NCBI RefSeq assembly: GCF_023217965.1
Contig: NZ_JALPSC010000002.1
Span: 1,302,001 to 1,366,000, forward strand
Direction: 5' to 3'
From: Prevotella sp. E13-27
Lineage (GTDB): Bacteria > Bacteroidota > Bacteroidia > Bacteroidales > Bacteroidaceae
Length of the DNA stretch: 64,000 bases
Both the position numbers and the translations under genes were made by a program. The stretch's first letter is position 1. Each line of letters starts with the position of its first letter. Below the pieces are notes generated by a model. That model was given only the letters and a program-made list of their open reading frames with translations, had not been told where the DNA came from and searched no databases. This document shows positions 9,121 through 18,123 of this stretch, one piece after another.

Positions 9121-11217
9121 TTACTTGCGCCTCTTTATGCCGTTTCTCCTAAGCAGTGCATCAATGGTAGGCTCACCACCACGGAAACGCTTATAGAGCG
9201 TCATGGGGTGCTCTGTACCGCCCTTTGAAAGTATGTTATCACGGAACGACTGAGCCGTCTTCTGGTCGAATATGCCATGTTTCTTGAATACAGAGAATGC
9301 ATCGGCATCGAGCACCTCTGCCCACTTATAGCTATAGTAGCCTGCTGCATAGCCGCCTGCCATGATATGAGAGAACTGCACGGTCATGCAGGTATCAGTA
9401 AGCTGTTTTCCAAGTATAGCCTTCTTCCACGCTTCTTTCTCGAAGGGTATGACGTCGGCTGTAAACTCCTGACGCTGAGTGTAATAAGCCATATCAAGGA
9501 GTCCGAAGCTGACCTGACGCAGACATGCCGTTGCACACATGAAGTTACGGCTCTTGACTATACGGTCTATGAGCTCATCAGGAAGAGGCTCGCCTGTCTC
9601 ATAGTGAAAAGCGAAGGTGCGCAGGAACTCTTTCTCAATAGAGAAATTCTCCATGAACTGCGAAGGAAGCTCCACAAAGTCCCACCACACGTTAGTTCCG
9701 CTAAGACTCTCAAAACGCGTATTAGCAAACATGCCGTGAAGAGAGTGGCCAAACTCGTGAAGGAAGGTCTCCACCTCGCCAAGCGTCAGCAGAGCAGGCT
9801 TCTCAGCAGTTGGTTTTGTGAGGTTCATCACAACAGACACATGAGGACGCACATTCTCACCCTTCTTGTCAATGAACTGTCCCTGATACTCCGTCATCCA
9901 TGCACCACCCTGCTTGCCTTTACGAGGATGGAAATCGGCATAGAACACAGCAAGATAGGAGCCATCGCGATCGAACACTTCGTAAGCCTTTACATCAGGA
10001 TGATATACAGGTATGTCTTTGTTTTCCTTAAACGTGATGCCATAAAGACGGTTGGCAAGACCAAACACTCCTTCGATGACCTTAGACAGCTCGAAATATG
10101 GGCGCAGCATCTCTGCGTCAATGTTATATTTCTTCAGCTGCAGTTTGTGGGAATAGAATGATGTATCCCAAGGCATGAGAGATGTTTCTTTCTCTTTTGA
10201 ATTGCCTTTTGTAAAAGAGCTCGGCAGACTCTTTTTTATCTCTGCCAGTTCCTTCTCTGCTGTTGGCTTATATGCATCAATAAGGTCGTAGAGCAACTTA
10301 TAAACACTCTTCACATTGCTTGCCATGCGATTCACCAGCACATAGTCTGCATAGGTCTTATAGCCCAACAACTGAGCAATCTCACGACGCAGGTTCACAA
10401 GTCGCTTGCAGATATCTATGTTGTTCTCGCTGTTGGCATGTGTGCAGAGCGTGTTACGAGCCATGTACATCTGCTCACGCAAATCGCGCTGGGTGCTATA
10501 AGTCATGAAAGGCGAATAAGAAGGATAGTCAAGGGTAAACACCCACCCCTCTTTCTCCTGCTCCTTAGCAGTCTGGGCAGCAGCATCGATGGCTGTCTGT
10601 GGCAGTCCGTCAAGCTGTTTCTCATCAGTAACATGCAGTGTGAAGGCCTTTGTCTCTTTCAGCAGGTTCTGAGAGAACTGTAGCGACAACATAGAAGCCT
10701 CTTCAGTCAGCTTGCGCAATTTGTCCTTGTCTTCAGGAGAGAGCAGAGCACCACTACGCACAAAGCCCTGATAGGTCTTCTCAAGGAGCATCTTCTCCTC
10801 TGGCGTGAGCTTACGATGATGGCGATGAACATACTTTATTCGTTCAAACAGTCGCTCGTTCAGTCTCACGTCGTTAGCATGCTGTGTCAGGATGGGCTGC
10901 ATCTTCTGTGCCAAGGCATCCATCTCGTCGTTAGTCTCTGCCGACAGCAGATTGAAGAACACCGTTGACACACGCTCCAAGAGGTCGTAATAGCCTTCTG
11001 TATCATCATCCTTGTCTATGATGGTGTTATCAAAAGTGGGCTTTGCAGGATTGTTGATAGTCTTGTCTATCTGCTCATTATCACGACGTATGCCTTCCAT
11101 GAACGCCTCTTCATAGTCTTCGAGACGAATCTTGTCAAACGGCACTGTGTCATGGGGAGTGTTATATTGTTCAAAAAACGGATTGACTCTTTTCTCTGTC
11201 TGCGTGTTATTATCCAT
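9121..11217 (-). CDS. M3 family oligopeptidase (Dcp/OpdA-like)
   Basis: 698 aa, normal for M3 zinc peptidases that hydrolyse short peptides. The HEFGHSLHGMF motif (about residue 488) supplies two His ligands and the catalytic Glu; the third ligand Glu lies about 25 residues on (WWDFVELPSQFMENF). There is no clear signal peptide, so a cytoplasmic role in peptide turnover is likely. Peptidyl-dipeptidase Dcp and oligopeptidase A are hard to tell apart here; GGYAAGYYSYKWAEV near the C-terminus fits both. Confidence 0.92.
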   Translation of the reverse strand: MDNNTQTEKRVNPFFEQYNTPHDTVPFDKIRLEDYEEAFMEGIRRDNEQIDKTINNPAKPTFDNTIIDKDDDTEGYYDLLERVSTVFFNLLSAETNDEMDALAQKMQPILTQHANDVRLNERLFERIKYVHRHHRKLTPEEKMLLEKTYQGFVRSGALLSPEDKDKLRKLTEEASMLSLQFSQNLLKETKAFTLHVTDEKQLDGLPQTAIDAAAQTAKEQEKEGWVFTLDYPSYSPFMTYSTQRDLREQMYMARNTLCTHANSENNIDICKRLVNLRREIAQLLGYKTYADYVLVNRMASNVKSVYKLLYDLIDAYKPTAEKELAEIKKSLPSSFTKGNSKEKETSLMPWDTSFYSHKLQLKKYNIDAEMLRPYFELSKVIEGVFGLANRLYGITFKENKDIPVYHPDVKAYEVFDRDGSYLAVFYADFHPRKGKQGGAWMTEYQGQFIDKKGENVRPHVSVVMNLTKPTAEKPALLTLGEVETFLHEFGHSLHGMFANTRFESLSGTNVWWDFVELPSQFMENFSIEKEFLRTFAFHYETGEPLPDELIDRIVKSRNFMCATACLRQVSFGLLDMAYYTQRQEFTADVIPFEKEAWKKAILGKQLTDTCMTVQFSHIMAGGYAAGYYSYKWAEVLDADAFSVFKKHGIFDQKTAQSFRDNILSKGGTEHPMTLYKRFRGGEPTIDALLRRNGIKRRK

Positions 11218-11248
11218 TGTTACAGGGGTTATTTATTTGTTTTGAGTG

Positions 11249-11256
11249 CAAAGGTA
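11249..11256 (-). promoter_or_regulatory. -7 box of the M3 peptidase gene
   Basis: TACCTTTG on the minus strand, 32 nt upstream of the ATG. It is divergent from the rlmD promoter at 11308-11315 with about 50 bp between them. Confidence 0.6.
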
Positions 11257-11307
11257 CTATTATGCGAGCAAAAATCCAAATAATTTTTCTATTTCAATGT
11301 TTTTTCG

Positions 11308-11315
11308 TACTTTTG
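11308..11315 (+). promoter_or_regulatory. -7 box of rlmD
   Basis: TACTTTTG followed by C on the plus strand, 27 nt upstream of the ATG at 11343. Confidence 0.6.
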
Positions 11316-11342
11316 CAAGCAAAAGCAAGATAATACGAAGAA

Positions 11343-12839
11343 ATGACAAGAAAGAAAAAACCATTACCCATACTTGAGAATGTAACGATAGAGGCAGTTG
11401 CTGCCGAGGGCAAGAGTCTGTTCCATTGGGACGAGCTGGTAGTGTTTGTACCATTCTGTGTGCCTGGCGACATCTGCGACATTCAGATACGTCGCAAGAA
11501 GCACTCGTTTGCCGAGGGCGAAGTAGTTCGTTTTGTAAAGAAAAGTGACAAGCGTGCTGAACCATTCTGCAAACACTTCGGCGCCTGTGGAGGATGTAAG
11601 TGGCAGAACCTGCCATATGAAGAACAGCTGAAGTTCAAGCAGCAGCAGGTGTATGATCAGCTTCACCGCATAGGCAAGATTGAGCTTCCTGAGTTCCGTC
11701 CTATCCTCGGCTCAGTAAAGACACAAGAGTATCGCAACAAGCTCGATTACGGATGTGCCAACAAGCGCTATCTCACAAAAGACGAGATAGCCTCATTGCC
11801 TAATGACGAGAGCCAGAGCTTGAAAAATGCTCCTGCCATAGGCTTCCATATCACTGGTGCCTTCGATAAGATTCTTCCCATTGAGAAGTGCTGGCTCATG
11901 GACGACCTGCACAACAAGATTCGCAACGAGGTACGCGACTATGCAATAGAGAAAGGGCTCTCGTTCTTCGACCTTAGAGAGCAGACAGGACTTTTGCGCG
12001 ACGTTATCATACGCAACTCTGCCTCTGGCGAATGGATGGTGATAGTGCAGTTCCACTTAGAAGCCTCCCCCAACCCCTCCGAAGGAAGGGAGAGCCGTTG
12101 GGATAGCCACGACGGAAAACAAGCTCTTGATTTACTGCAGCACATTGCCGACACATTCCCACAGATAACCTCCCTACTCTATCTCGACAACCAGAAGTGC
12201 AACGACACTATAGGCGATCAGGAGATTATCACTTTCAAGGGCACAGACCATATCTTCGAACTCATGGAAGACCTGCGCTTCAAGGTTGGTCCTAAATCGT
12301 TCTATCAGACTAACACTGAACAGGCATATCATCTGTACAGCGTAGCCCGAGAGTTTGCATTTGCCCCAATAGAAGGCGCAGAAATGCCAAGTTCTCCATT
12401 GGTCTATGATCTATATACTGGCACTGGAACGATAGCCAACTTCGTGGCTCGAAAGGCTCGTCAGGTCATTGGCATAGAATACGTTCCTGAAGCCATAGAG
12501 GATGCTAAGATCAACTCACAGGTGAACAATATTGACAACACGCTCTTCTATGCTGGCGACATGAAGGACATACTCACAGACGACTTCATTTCACGCCACG
12601 GACGTCCTGATGTCATCATCACCGATCCTCCACGTGCAGGCATGCATCCCGATGTGATAAAGACCATACTCAATGCTGCCCCACAGCGCATTGTCTATGT
12701 AAGCTGTAATCCTGCCACACAGGCGCGCGATCTTCACGACCTTGACACGCTCTATCGCGTAGTGGCTGTTCAGCCCGTTGACATGTTCCCACACACTCCT
12801 CATGTGGAAAATGTTGTATTATTAGAGAAAAAATTTTGA
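11343..12839 (+). CDS. rlmD: 23S rRNA (uracil-5-)-methyltransferase RlmD
   Basis: 498 aa. An N-terminal TRAM RNA-binding domain (about 10-65) is followed by the iron-sulfur Cys set (CKHFGACGGCKWQ) and a C-terminal SAM methyltransferase with YDLYTGTGTIANF, DPPRAGMHP and the catalytic Cys in YVSCNPATQARD. It methylates U1939-type uracils of 23S rRNA. Around residues 238-262 lies an insertion (ASPNPSEGRESRW) whose DNA looks like an intergenic CCCCAACCCCTCC/GGAAGGGAG palindrome; the frame stays open, so it is tolerated. Confidence 0.93.
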   Translation: MTRKKKPLPILENVTIEAVAAEGKSLFHWDELVVFVPFCVPGDICDIQIRRKKHSFAEGEVVRFVKKSDKRAEPFCKHFGACGGCKWQNLPYEEQLKFKQQQVYDQLHRIGKIELPEFRPILGSVKTQEYRNKLDYGCANKRYLTKDEIASLPNDESQSLKNAPAIGFHITGAFDKILPIEKCWLMDDLHNKIRNEVRDYAIEKGLSFFDLREQTGLLRDVIIRNSASGEWMVIVQFHLEASPNPSEGRESRWDSHDGKQALDLLQHIADTFPQITSLLYLDNQKCNDTIGDQEIITFKGTDHIFELMEDLRFKVGPKSFYQTNTEQAYHLYSVAREFAFAPIEGAEMPSSPLVYDLYTGTGTIANFVARKARQVIGIEYVPEAIEDAKINSQVNNIDNTLFYAGDMKDILTDDFISRHGRPDVIITDPPRAGMHPDVIKTILNAAPQRIVYVSCNPATQARDLHDLDTLYRVVAVQPVDMFPHTPHVENVVLLEKKF

Positions 12840-12865
12840 CGTTTAAACACATAGTTGTATATTTG
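12835..12865 (+). promoter_or_regulatory. Promoter of the DUF4301 gene
   Basis: TTTG at 12835-12838 and TATATTTG at 12858-12865, separated by 19 nt, form an almost ideal Bacteroidetes promoter (TTTG-N19-TAnnTTTG). The -33 box overlaps the rlmD stop codon, so the two genes are separately transcribed. Confidence 0.75.
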
Positions 12866-12904
12866 CAGTCAGATTATACCAATTAAAACAAAAACATTAT
12901 AATC

Positions 12905-14404
12905 ATGCTAACACAACAAGACCTGAAACAGATTGCTCAGCGTGGCATCACGGAAGAGCAGATTAAGACACAGTTAAAACAGTTTGAGACAGGTTTCCCA
13001 TTCCTGAAGTTAGAAGCTGCAGCAAGCGTAGGCAACGGCATCGTTGCCCCCAACGAGCAGCAGCGCAAAGACTATGTAGCAGCATGGGAAGCATACAAGG
13101 CAGAAGGTCGCCGCGTGGTGAAGTTCGTGCCTGCCTCAGGTGCTGCAAGCCGCATGTTCAAGAACATGTTCGCCTTTGTCGATGCCGACTATGACGTTCC
13201 AACAACCGACTTCGAGAAGAAGTATTTCAATGACATTGAGAAGTTCGCCTTCTACGATGCTCTCGACGCTGTATGCCGCAAGAACGAAGGCATGGGCATC
13301 AAGGAGCTTATGGCTGCAGGCAAATACAAGGCTGTGGCTGCCAACATGCTGAAGAAGGAAGGACTGAACTATGGTCAGCTGCCAAAGGGCATGCTGCTGT
13401 TCCACAAATATGCTGAGGGTGCACGCACACCAATGGAAGAGCATCTTGTAGAAGGCGCACTCTATGCTGCCAGCAATGGTGAGGCTCACGTACACTTCAC
13501 CGTGTCTCACGAGCATATTGAATTCTTCAAGCAGAAGGTAGCAGAGAAGGCCGACGGATTTGCAAAGAAATATGGCATCAAGTATGACATCACCTTCTCT
13601 GAGCAGAAGCCATCTACAGACACCGTTGCTGCAAATCCTGACAATACGCCTTTCCGCGAGGCTGACGGCTCTCTGCTGTTCCGTCCTGGTGGTCACGGAG
13701 CACTTATCGAGAACCTCAATGAGATTGAGGCTGACGTCATATTCATTAAGAACATCGACAACGTTGTGCCTGATCGCTTGAAGCCAGAGACAGTAGAATG
13801 GAAGCAGATCATAGCTGGCGTGCTCGTCACTCTGCAGAAGCAGGCCTTTGAGTATCTGCGTCAGTTGGATAACAACCCATCAGACGCCCAAATCGCCCGA
13901 ATCGCCCAGTTCGTAGAGAAAAACCTCTGCACCAATCCTAAGAATCAGAAGGTCGATGCCGACTATCTTCGTCGCAAGCTGAATCGCCCAATGCGCGTAT
14001 GCGGAGTCGTGAAGAATGTAGGCGAGCCTGGCGGAGGTCCATTCCTCACATACAATCAGGACGGAACTGTAAGCCTGCAGATTCTTGAGAGCTCACAGAT
14101 TGACACCAATAACGCTGAATACATGAAGATGTTCACACAGGGCACACACTTCAACCCCGTTGACCTCGTATGCGCTGTGAAAGACTACAAGGGACAGCCA
14201 TTCAACCTGCCTGACTTCATAGACAAGACCACAGGCTTCATCTCTTCTAAGTCGAAGAGTGGCAAGGAGCTGAAGGCTCTTGAATTGCCAGGCCTCTGGA
14301 ATGGTGCCATGAGCGACTGGTCAACAATCTTCGTTGAAGTGCCCCTCGGCACCTTCAATCCAGTGAAGACTGTCAACGACCTGCTCCGCGAACAACATCA
14401 GTAA
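12905..14404 (+). CDS. DUF4301 family protein
   Basis: 499 aa, full length. The N-terminus (RGITEEQIKTQLKQFETGFP) and the PASGAASRMFKNMF segment are hallmarks of DUF4301, a Bacteroidetes cytoplasmic family. The sequence has features of a nucleotidyltransferase-like fold: GAASRM near the N-terminus, GGHGALIENLN and IKNIDNVVPD. That resemblance is inference; no activity is established here. It has its own promoter and terminator. Confidence 0.88.
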   Translation: MLTQQDLKQIAQRGITEEQIKTQLKQFETGFPFLKLEAAASVGNGIVAPNEQQRKDYVAAWEAYKAEGRRVVKFVPASGAASRMFKNMFAFVDADYDVPTTDFEKKYFNDIEKFAFYDALDAVCRKNEGMGIKELMAAGKYKAVAANMLKKEGLNYGQLPKGMLLFHKYAEGARTPMEEHLVEGALYAASNGEAHVHFTVSHEHIEFFKQKVAEKADGFAKKYGIKYDITFSEQKPSTDTVAANPDNTPFREADGSLLFRPGGHGALIENLNEIEADVIFIKNIDNVVPDRLKPETVEWKQIIAGVLVTLQKQAFEYLRQLDNNPSDAQIARIAQFVEKNLCTNPKNQKVDADYLRRKLNRPMRVCGVVKNVGEPGGGPFLTYNQDGTVSLQILESSQIDTNNAEYMKMFTQGTHFNPVDLVCAVKDYKGQPFNLPDFIDKTTGFISSKSKSGKELKALELPGLWNGAMSDWSTIFVEVPLGTFNPVKTVNDLLREQHQ

Positions 14405-14420
14405 GATACAAACAAAAAGA

Positions 14421-14453
14421 AAGGCTCTCGCAACGTTGTGAGAGCCTTTTTTT
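14421..14453. terminator. Bidirectional intrinsic terminator
   Basis: AAGGCTCTCgCAAC/GTTGtGAGAGCCTT is a nearly perfect 14-bp hairpin followed by seven T on the plus strand, with an A-rich left flank giving T on the minus strand. It serves the convergent DUF4301 and nucleotidyltransferase/GHMP genes. Confidence 0.9.
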
Positions 14454-14470
14454 ATATTATTTTAGCTTGC

Positions 14471-15637
14471 CTACATTCCAGGACGGCGTATAGTCAGCCT
14501 TATGGCTTCTTCGTGTTCTTTTGCAAATGTTTCTGCATCGGAAACCACACAGGCAAGATAGCCACCACCACCGGCGCCTGGCATCTTGTATGCCATCACG
14601 AGTTTTTCATATTTTTCTATGTACGAAGGCACGCTGCCCTGAATCATGGCAGGGAACATAGCCACCTGTGCTTCAAACGAAGCCTTGTATGCTGACGCGA
14701 AACGCTCAAGGTCGCGAGCCAGAATAGCGTTCCAACAGTCATCAGCGGCCTTTGCCAGAGCCTTCACCTTTGGCTCAGTGATATCCTTACCCTCTACAAC
14801 AGAGCATCCTGCCTTACGCGGCTCCATGGGAATCATAACCAAATGGTTCTCCAACCATGACAGCACGCCATCATCATAGCATGTCTCAATCTTCTCAGGC
14901 CAGAAACGGTTGTTATACCAATGTCTGCACAGTCCTGGCACACAGATGCCTATAGAGTCTTGCGCCCCACTGATTATTCCATCGCTACGCTCAGGGTCGT
15001 TCTCAAAGCAGAACACCAGCTTTGCCAGCATCTCTGGGTCCATGTTTGGCAACTGATAGGGCCATATCTTCTTTATCATATTGCGCGTTGATGTAGAAAG
15101 GCCACATCTGTCACGCACTTCAAATGTAGGCTCCAACGATATTGTTATAGCCCATCCTGGCGCATAACAGCTAACATAAGGCTGGTCAATCCATGTGCCA
15201 GCAAGATCCAATCTGGTAGGTATCTGACTTTCAGTCTTCTTAAGGTCAGTACTGCTACGCGCCTTCAGTCCCTCCTGGGGCACACGCTGCAACACTACAT
15301 ACTCAATGCCGTGCTCCTCGCAGAACCTTCTTTTCTCGTCATTGCCACCATCTTCGTTTACCACCAAGATGTCTGGCTTCAGCGCCTCAACAGTAGGCAC
15401 AAAGTCCATGATGCCGCTTCCAGCATTGATAAACGCATCTTTCACATATCTGATGCTCTTTACCATGAACAGACGCTCTTGCTCGCTATAAACTGTTTTA
15501 TGGTGCTTGTATTCAAGGATTGTTGCATCTGATCCTATTCCTACATACAGGTCGCCATATTCAGCAGCCTGACGAAAGAACTCCACATGACCACTATGCA
15601 GCAAATCATAGCATCCACTAACAAAGACTTTCTTCAT
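14471..15637 (-). CDS. Cytidylyltransferase-like / GHMP-kinase-like fusion
   Basis: 388 aa with two parts. Residues 1-130 are a cytidylyltransferase-like domain: GCYDLLHSGHVEFF carries the HxGH motif and KARSSTDLKK resembles the ISSTxIR motif. Residues about 140-388 look like a GHMP-kinase-type domain, with PTRLDLAGTWID at its start and the C-terminal glycine motif PGAGGGGYLACVV. The central ATP-binding GLGSSS motif is not obvious, so kinase activity is uncertain. The pairing suggests sugar phosphorylation and nucleotide activation, as in heptose or fucose salvage; the substrate is unknown. Confidence 0.78.
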   Translation of the reverse strand: MKKVFVSGCYDLLHSGHVEFFRQAAEYGDLYVGIGSDATILEYKHHKTVYSEQERLFMVKSIRYVKDAFINAGSGIMDFVPTVEALKPDILVVNEDGGNDEKRRFCEEHGIEYVVLQRVPQEGLKARSSTDLKKTESQIPTRLDLAGTWIDQPYVSCYAPGWAITISLEPTFEVRDRCGLSTSTRNMIKKIWPYQLPNMDPEMLAKLVFCFENDPERSDGIISGAQDSIGICVPGLCRHWYNNRFWPEKIETCYDDGVLSWLENHLVMIPMEPRKAGCSVVEGKDITEPKVKALAKAADDCWNAILARDLERFASAYKASFEAQVAMFPAMIQGSVPSYIEKYEKLVMAYKMPGAGGGGYLACVVSDAETFAKEHEEAIRLTIRRPGM

Positions 15638-15657
15638 AATATGTTTTCTTTCGTCAA

Positions 15658-16824
15658 TTATGAAAGAAGGCTCTCTGCCAGCTTTTCAAGACTTGCCTCA
15701 TCTTCCTTCTTCATACGAGAGCGGATGGTGACCATAGGCTCCACTATTTCACAGTCCTTCATGGCCTCTATCATGCCTCTCATCACCTTACCAGCTACTG
15801 GAGCCCAGCTGCCATTTTCAATGATACCGAACTTGCGCTTCTGGTAGTTCTTTATTTGCAGATGATACAGGAAGTCGTGCATCACTGGGAACACACCAGC
15901 ATCATAGCTCGAGGCTGCTACAACGACTGTGGGATAGCGGAAGGCATCCTCGATGACCTCGGCCATATCCTCGCGACTTAAGTCGCTGACAACGACCTTC
16001 TTAGCGCCCTTCTCGCGGAGTATCTCGCCCAGGCGCTCAGCAGCCTTAGCCGTACCACCATGAATGCTGGCGTAGGCTATCAAGATACCCTCGCTCTCGG
16101 GCTCGTATTTGCTCCATGTGTCGTAGAGTTTCACGGCGTTAGCAAGAGCCTCTCCCTTCAACACAGGACCATGCAGCGGACAGATAGCCTGCACATCCAG
16201 AGCTGCCATCTTTTTCACAACGCCCTGCACCTGCACGCCATATTTTCCACAGATGTTAAAGTAATAACGACGAGCCTCGCAAGCCCAGTCATCAGTCTCA
16301 TGCACTAATGCGCCAAACTTACCAAAGCCATCAGCCGAGAACAGCACCTTGTCCGTAGTATCATAGCTCATTATAACCTCTGGCCAGTGAATCATAGCTG
16401 CACCAATAAACTGGAGTGTATGCTTACCTAATGCGAGGGTATCGCCCTCTTTCACGGTAACCACTCGTCCTGTAAAATCTACTCCCTCAAAGAAGTTGGC
16501 CAGCATTTTCACGGCCTGAGCGCTGCAAACCAACTGAAGGTTGGGATACGTCTCCAGCATCCAAGCGATGAGTGCTGAGTGGTCAGGCTCCATGTGGTGA
16601 GCCACAAGATAGTCAGGCTGACGGCCATTCAGAGCAGCAGTAAGGTTTGCTTTCCACTCCTCACCCTTACGGGCATCAGCAGTATCCAGCACCGCTATCT
16701 TCTCATCGTCTATGAGATACGAGTTATAACTCATGCCCTCGGGCACCACATACTGACTCTCAAACAAATCGATGTCGAGGTCATCCACACCGATATACTT
16801 AATTGTATCGCTAATCATATTCAT
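15658..16824 (-). CDS. FprA-family A-type flavodiiron protein
   Basis: About 388 aa from the ATG at 16824. The N-terminal metallo-beta-lactamase-like domain has the diiron ligands HHMEPDHSA and further His/Asp positions (CPLHGPV); the C-terminal flavodoxin domain (from about residue 255) starts ILIAYASIHGGTAKAAERL. Flavodiiron proteins reduce O2 to water or NO to N2O in the cytoplasm of anaerobes. The frame is open up to 16878, but the -7 box at 16848-16855 would start RNA inside that stretch, so the 16824 start is preferred. Confidence 0.92.
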   Translation of the reverse strand: MNMISDTIKYIGVDDLDIDLFESQYVVPEGMSYNSYLIDDEKIAVLDTADARKGEEWKANLTAALNGRQPDYLVAHHMEPDHSALIAWMLETYPNLQLVCSAQAVKMLANFFEGVDFTGRVVTVKEGDTLALGKHTLQFIGAAMIHWPEVIMSYDTTDKVLFSADGFGKFGALVHETDDWACEARRYYFNICGKYGVQVQGVVKKMAALDVQAICPLHGPVLKGEALANAVKLYDTWSKYEPESEGILIAYASIHGGTAKAAERLGEILREKGAKKVVVSDLSREDMAEVIEDAFRYPTVVVAASSYDAGVFPVMHDFLYHLQIKNYQKRKFGIIENGSWAPVAGKVMRGMIEAMKDCEIVEPMVTIRSRMKKEDEASLEKLAESLLS

Positions 16825-16847
16825 AGTTTCATAATGTTTCTGGCGTG

Positions 16848-16855
16848 CAAATTTA
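16848..16855 (-). promoter_or_regulatory. -7 box of the flavodiiron gene
   Basis: TAAATTTG followed by C on the minus strand, 24 nt upstream of the chosen ATG. This decides the start codon choice for the gene. Confidence 0.6.
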
Positions 16856-16938
16856 CTGATAAGAATTGAAATATGCAAATATTACATGCTGAAAGGAGAA
16901 AAATTGCTTTTCTCAGATGATTATCGGAAAAGAATCAT

Positions 16939-16946
16939 TAAATTTG
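16939..16946 (+). promoter_or_regulatory. -7 box of the TSCPD-TfoX pair
   Basis: TAAATTTG followed by C on the plus strand, 34 nt upstream of the ATG at 16980; it rules out the upstream in-frame ATG at 16917. Confidence 0.6.
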
Positions 16947-16979
16947 CAGTCTAAACATCAAACAAAAAAAGAATCTATA

Positions 16980-17255
16980 ATGAAAACAAAGCATGTACAG
17001 TATCAGACTCACGGTACCTGTTCACAGTTGATAGACGTAACAGCCGATGAGCACGACGTTATCCAGCAGGTATTCTTTCTTGGCGGATGCAATGGCAATC
17101 TGCAAGGTATCAGTCAGTTGGTAAGAGGTCAGAAGATTGACGATGTCATTCCTCGCTTGAACGGCATCCGCTGTGGCAGTAAGGGCACCTCATGCCCTGA
17201 CCAGTTGTGTCGCGCCCTCGAACAGTTGAAGCAGGCTCCTGCAAAAGACGAATGA
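16980..17255 (+). CDS. TSCPD domain-containing protein
   Basis: 91 aa. The sequence matches the small TSCPD family (TIGR03905): QYQTHGTCSQLIDV at the start, FLGGCNGNLQGISQL in the middle and the eponymous GTSCPDQLCRAL near the end. The domain also occurs at the C-terminus of some ribonucleotide reductases; the free-standing protein has no known function. The start was chosen from the promoter position. The TfoX-like gene follows 10 nt downstream. Confidence 0.88.
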   Translation: MKTKHVQYQTHGTCSQLIDVTADEHDVIQQVFFLGGCNGNLQGISQLVRGQKIDDVIPRLNGIRCGSKGTSCPDQLCRALEQLKQAPAKDE

Positions 17256-17265
17256 TGATAGGACT

Positions 17266-17586
17266 ATGGCAAGCAATACCGATTTTGTACAATACATCGC
17301 CGACCAGTGTAGTGGCGCAGGCGAGATTATTGTGAAAAAGATGTTTGGCGACTACGGCATCTATTGTGACGGAAAGATCTTCGGACTCATCTGTGACGAC
17401 TGTTTCTATCTAAAGCCCACAGAGGCCGTCCGTCCCTTACTCCGTGTCATAGATATGCGTCCGCCCTACGATGGTGCCAAAGACTACTTTTATATTGCCG
17501 ATGTCGATGACTGCGACTACCTCTCTCACATAGTCCGTGAAACCTGTAAGGTCCTGCCTGAGCCGAAGCCGAAAAAGAAAAAGTAA
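17266..17586 (+). CDS. TfoX/Sxy N-terminal domain protein
   Basis: 106 aa, a single TfoX N-terminal domain: KKMFGDYGIYCDGKIFGLICDD and a C-terminal YFYIADVDDCDYL. In gammaproteobacteria TfoX regulates competence; stand-alone versions in Bacteroidetes have no proven role. It ends in a Lys-rich tail and is co-transcribed with the TSCPD gene. Confidence 0.88.
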   Translation: MASNTDFVQYIADQCSGAGEIIVKKMFGDYGIYCDGKIFGLICDDCFYLKPTEAVRPLLRVIDMRPPYDGAKDYFYIADVDDCDYLSHIVRETCKVLPEPKPKKKK

Positions 17587-17597
17587 CGAAATCTCAA

Positions 17598-17756
17598 TTA
17601 TTCCTTTCCATCGAGATATTCAAATTCCACATAATCTTCCGTTGGATTAAAGTCCAAAGTCGTGGGATCCACATCCTCATCAACAACTCCCCAATTGGGG
17701 AATGTTTTGTTCCCTTCTTGGGAATAATTGACAATTGGTAAGAACAAGTGTTGCAT
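17598..17756 (-). CDS. Small acidic ORF, hypothetical
   Basis: A 52-codon minus-strand ORF, starting MQHLFLPIVNYSQEG and ending in an acidic tail (VVDEDVDPTTLDFN, YVEFEYLDGKE). Its composition looks protein-like and it fills the gap beside the inverted-repeat element. It may be a real small gene or the 3' end of a lost one; no family is recognised and no promoter is seen. Confidence 0.3.
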   Translation of the reverse strand: MQHLFLPIVNYSQEGNKTFPNWGVVDEDVDPTTLDFNPTEDYVEFEYLDGKE

Positions 17757-17783
17757 TATTGACAAAAAATGTCATTATCGATT

Positions 17784-17940
17784 AATTCTCAACTCATGAC
17801 GTTTCCTGATTTTTATTGACTGTCATTGAAAAATCTCTCATCCCTCCCGTCGAATGACTAAAAACCTATTGAATAAAGGGATTGCGCGTTTTTCACCCCT
17901 CCCTTCATCCCTCCCATCATCCCTCCCATCATCCCTCCCA
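17784..17940 (+). repeat. Left 157-bp inverted repeat around the vapE-like gene
   Basis: This stretch recurs in inverted orientation at 19372-19528 with only about ten differences. It begins AATTCTCAACTCATGACG, contains the tract TTCCTGATTTTTATTGACTG, and ends in a run of CATCCCTCC units. Confidence 0.85.
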
Positions 17941-18048
17941 TACCTCTCCAATTTCTCCTCCCATCGTTCCCCTAAAGAATGGTTTAACAATTGGAAAAAA
18001 ATATGGAATTATTATAATGAAAAACTTGCAGAATCGAGATTATTTTTG

Positions 18049-18056
18049 TACCTTTG
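18049..18056 (+). promoter_or_regulatory. -7 box of the vapE-like gene
   Basis: TACCTTTG followed by C on the plus strand, about 68 nt upstream of the ATG. It lies between the inverted repeats, so it would move with the gene in any transposition or inversion. Confidence 0.55.
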
Positions 18057-18123
18057 CATCATTGAGAAACACGCTATGAAAAGCGCAAAAACAAACTATT
18101 TTATTTATTGAAAAACCACATTT

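Noticed and set aside
9277-10161. 294-codon plus-strand ORF opposite the M3 peptidase
   Set aside because: Mirror frame of a clear M3 peptidase with catalytic HEFGH; Leu/His/Cys-rich translation typical of antisense frames.
17900-17940. CRISPR-like array of CATCCCTCC units
   Set aside because: Units are about 12 nt, without spacers, and belong to the inverted repeat around the vapE-like gene.
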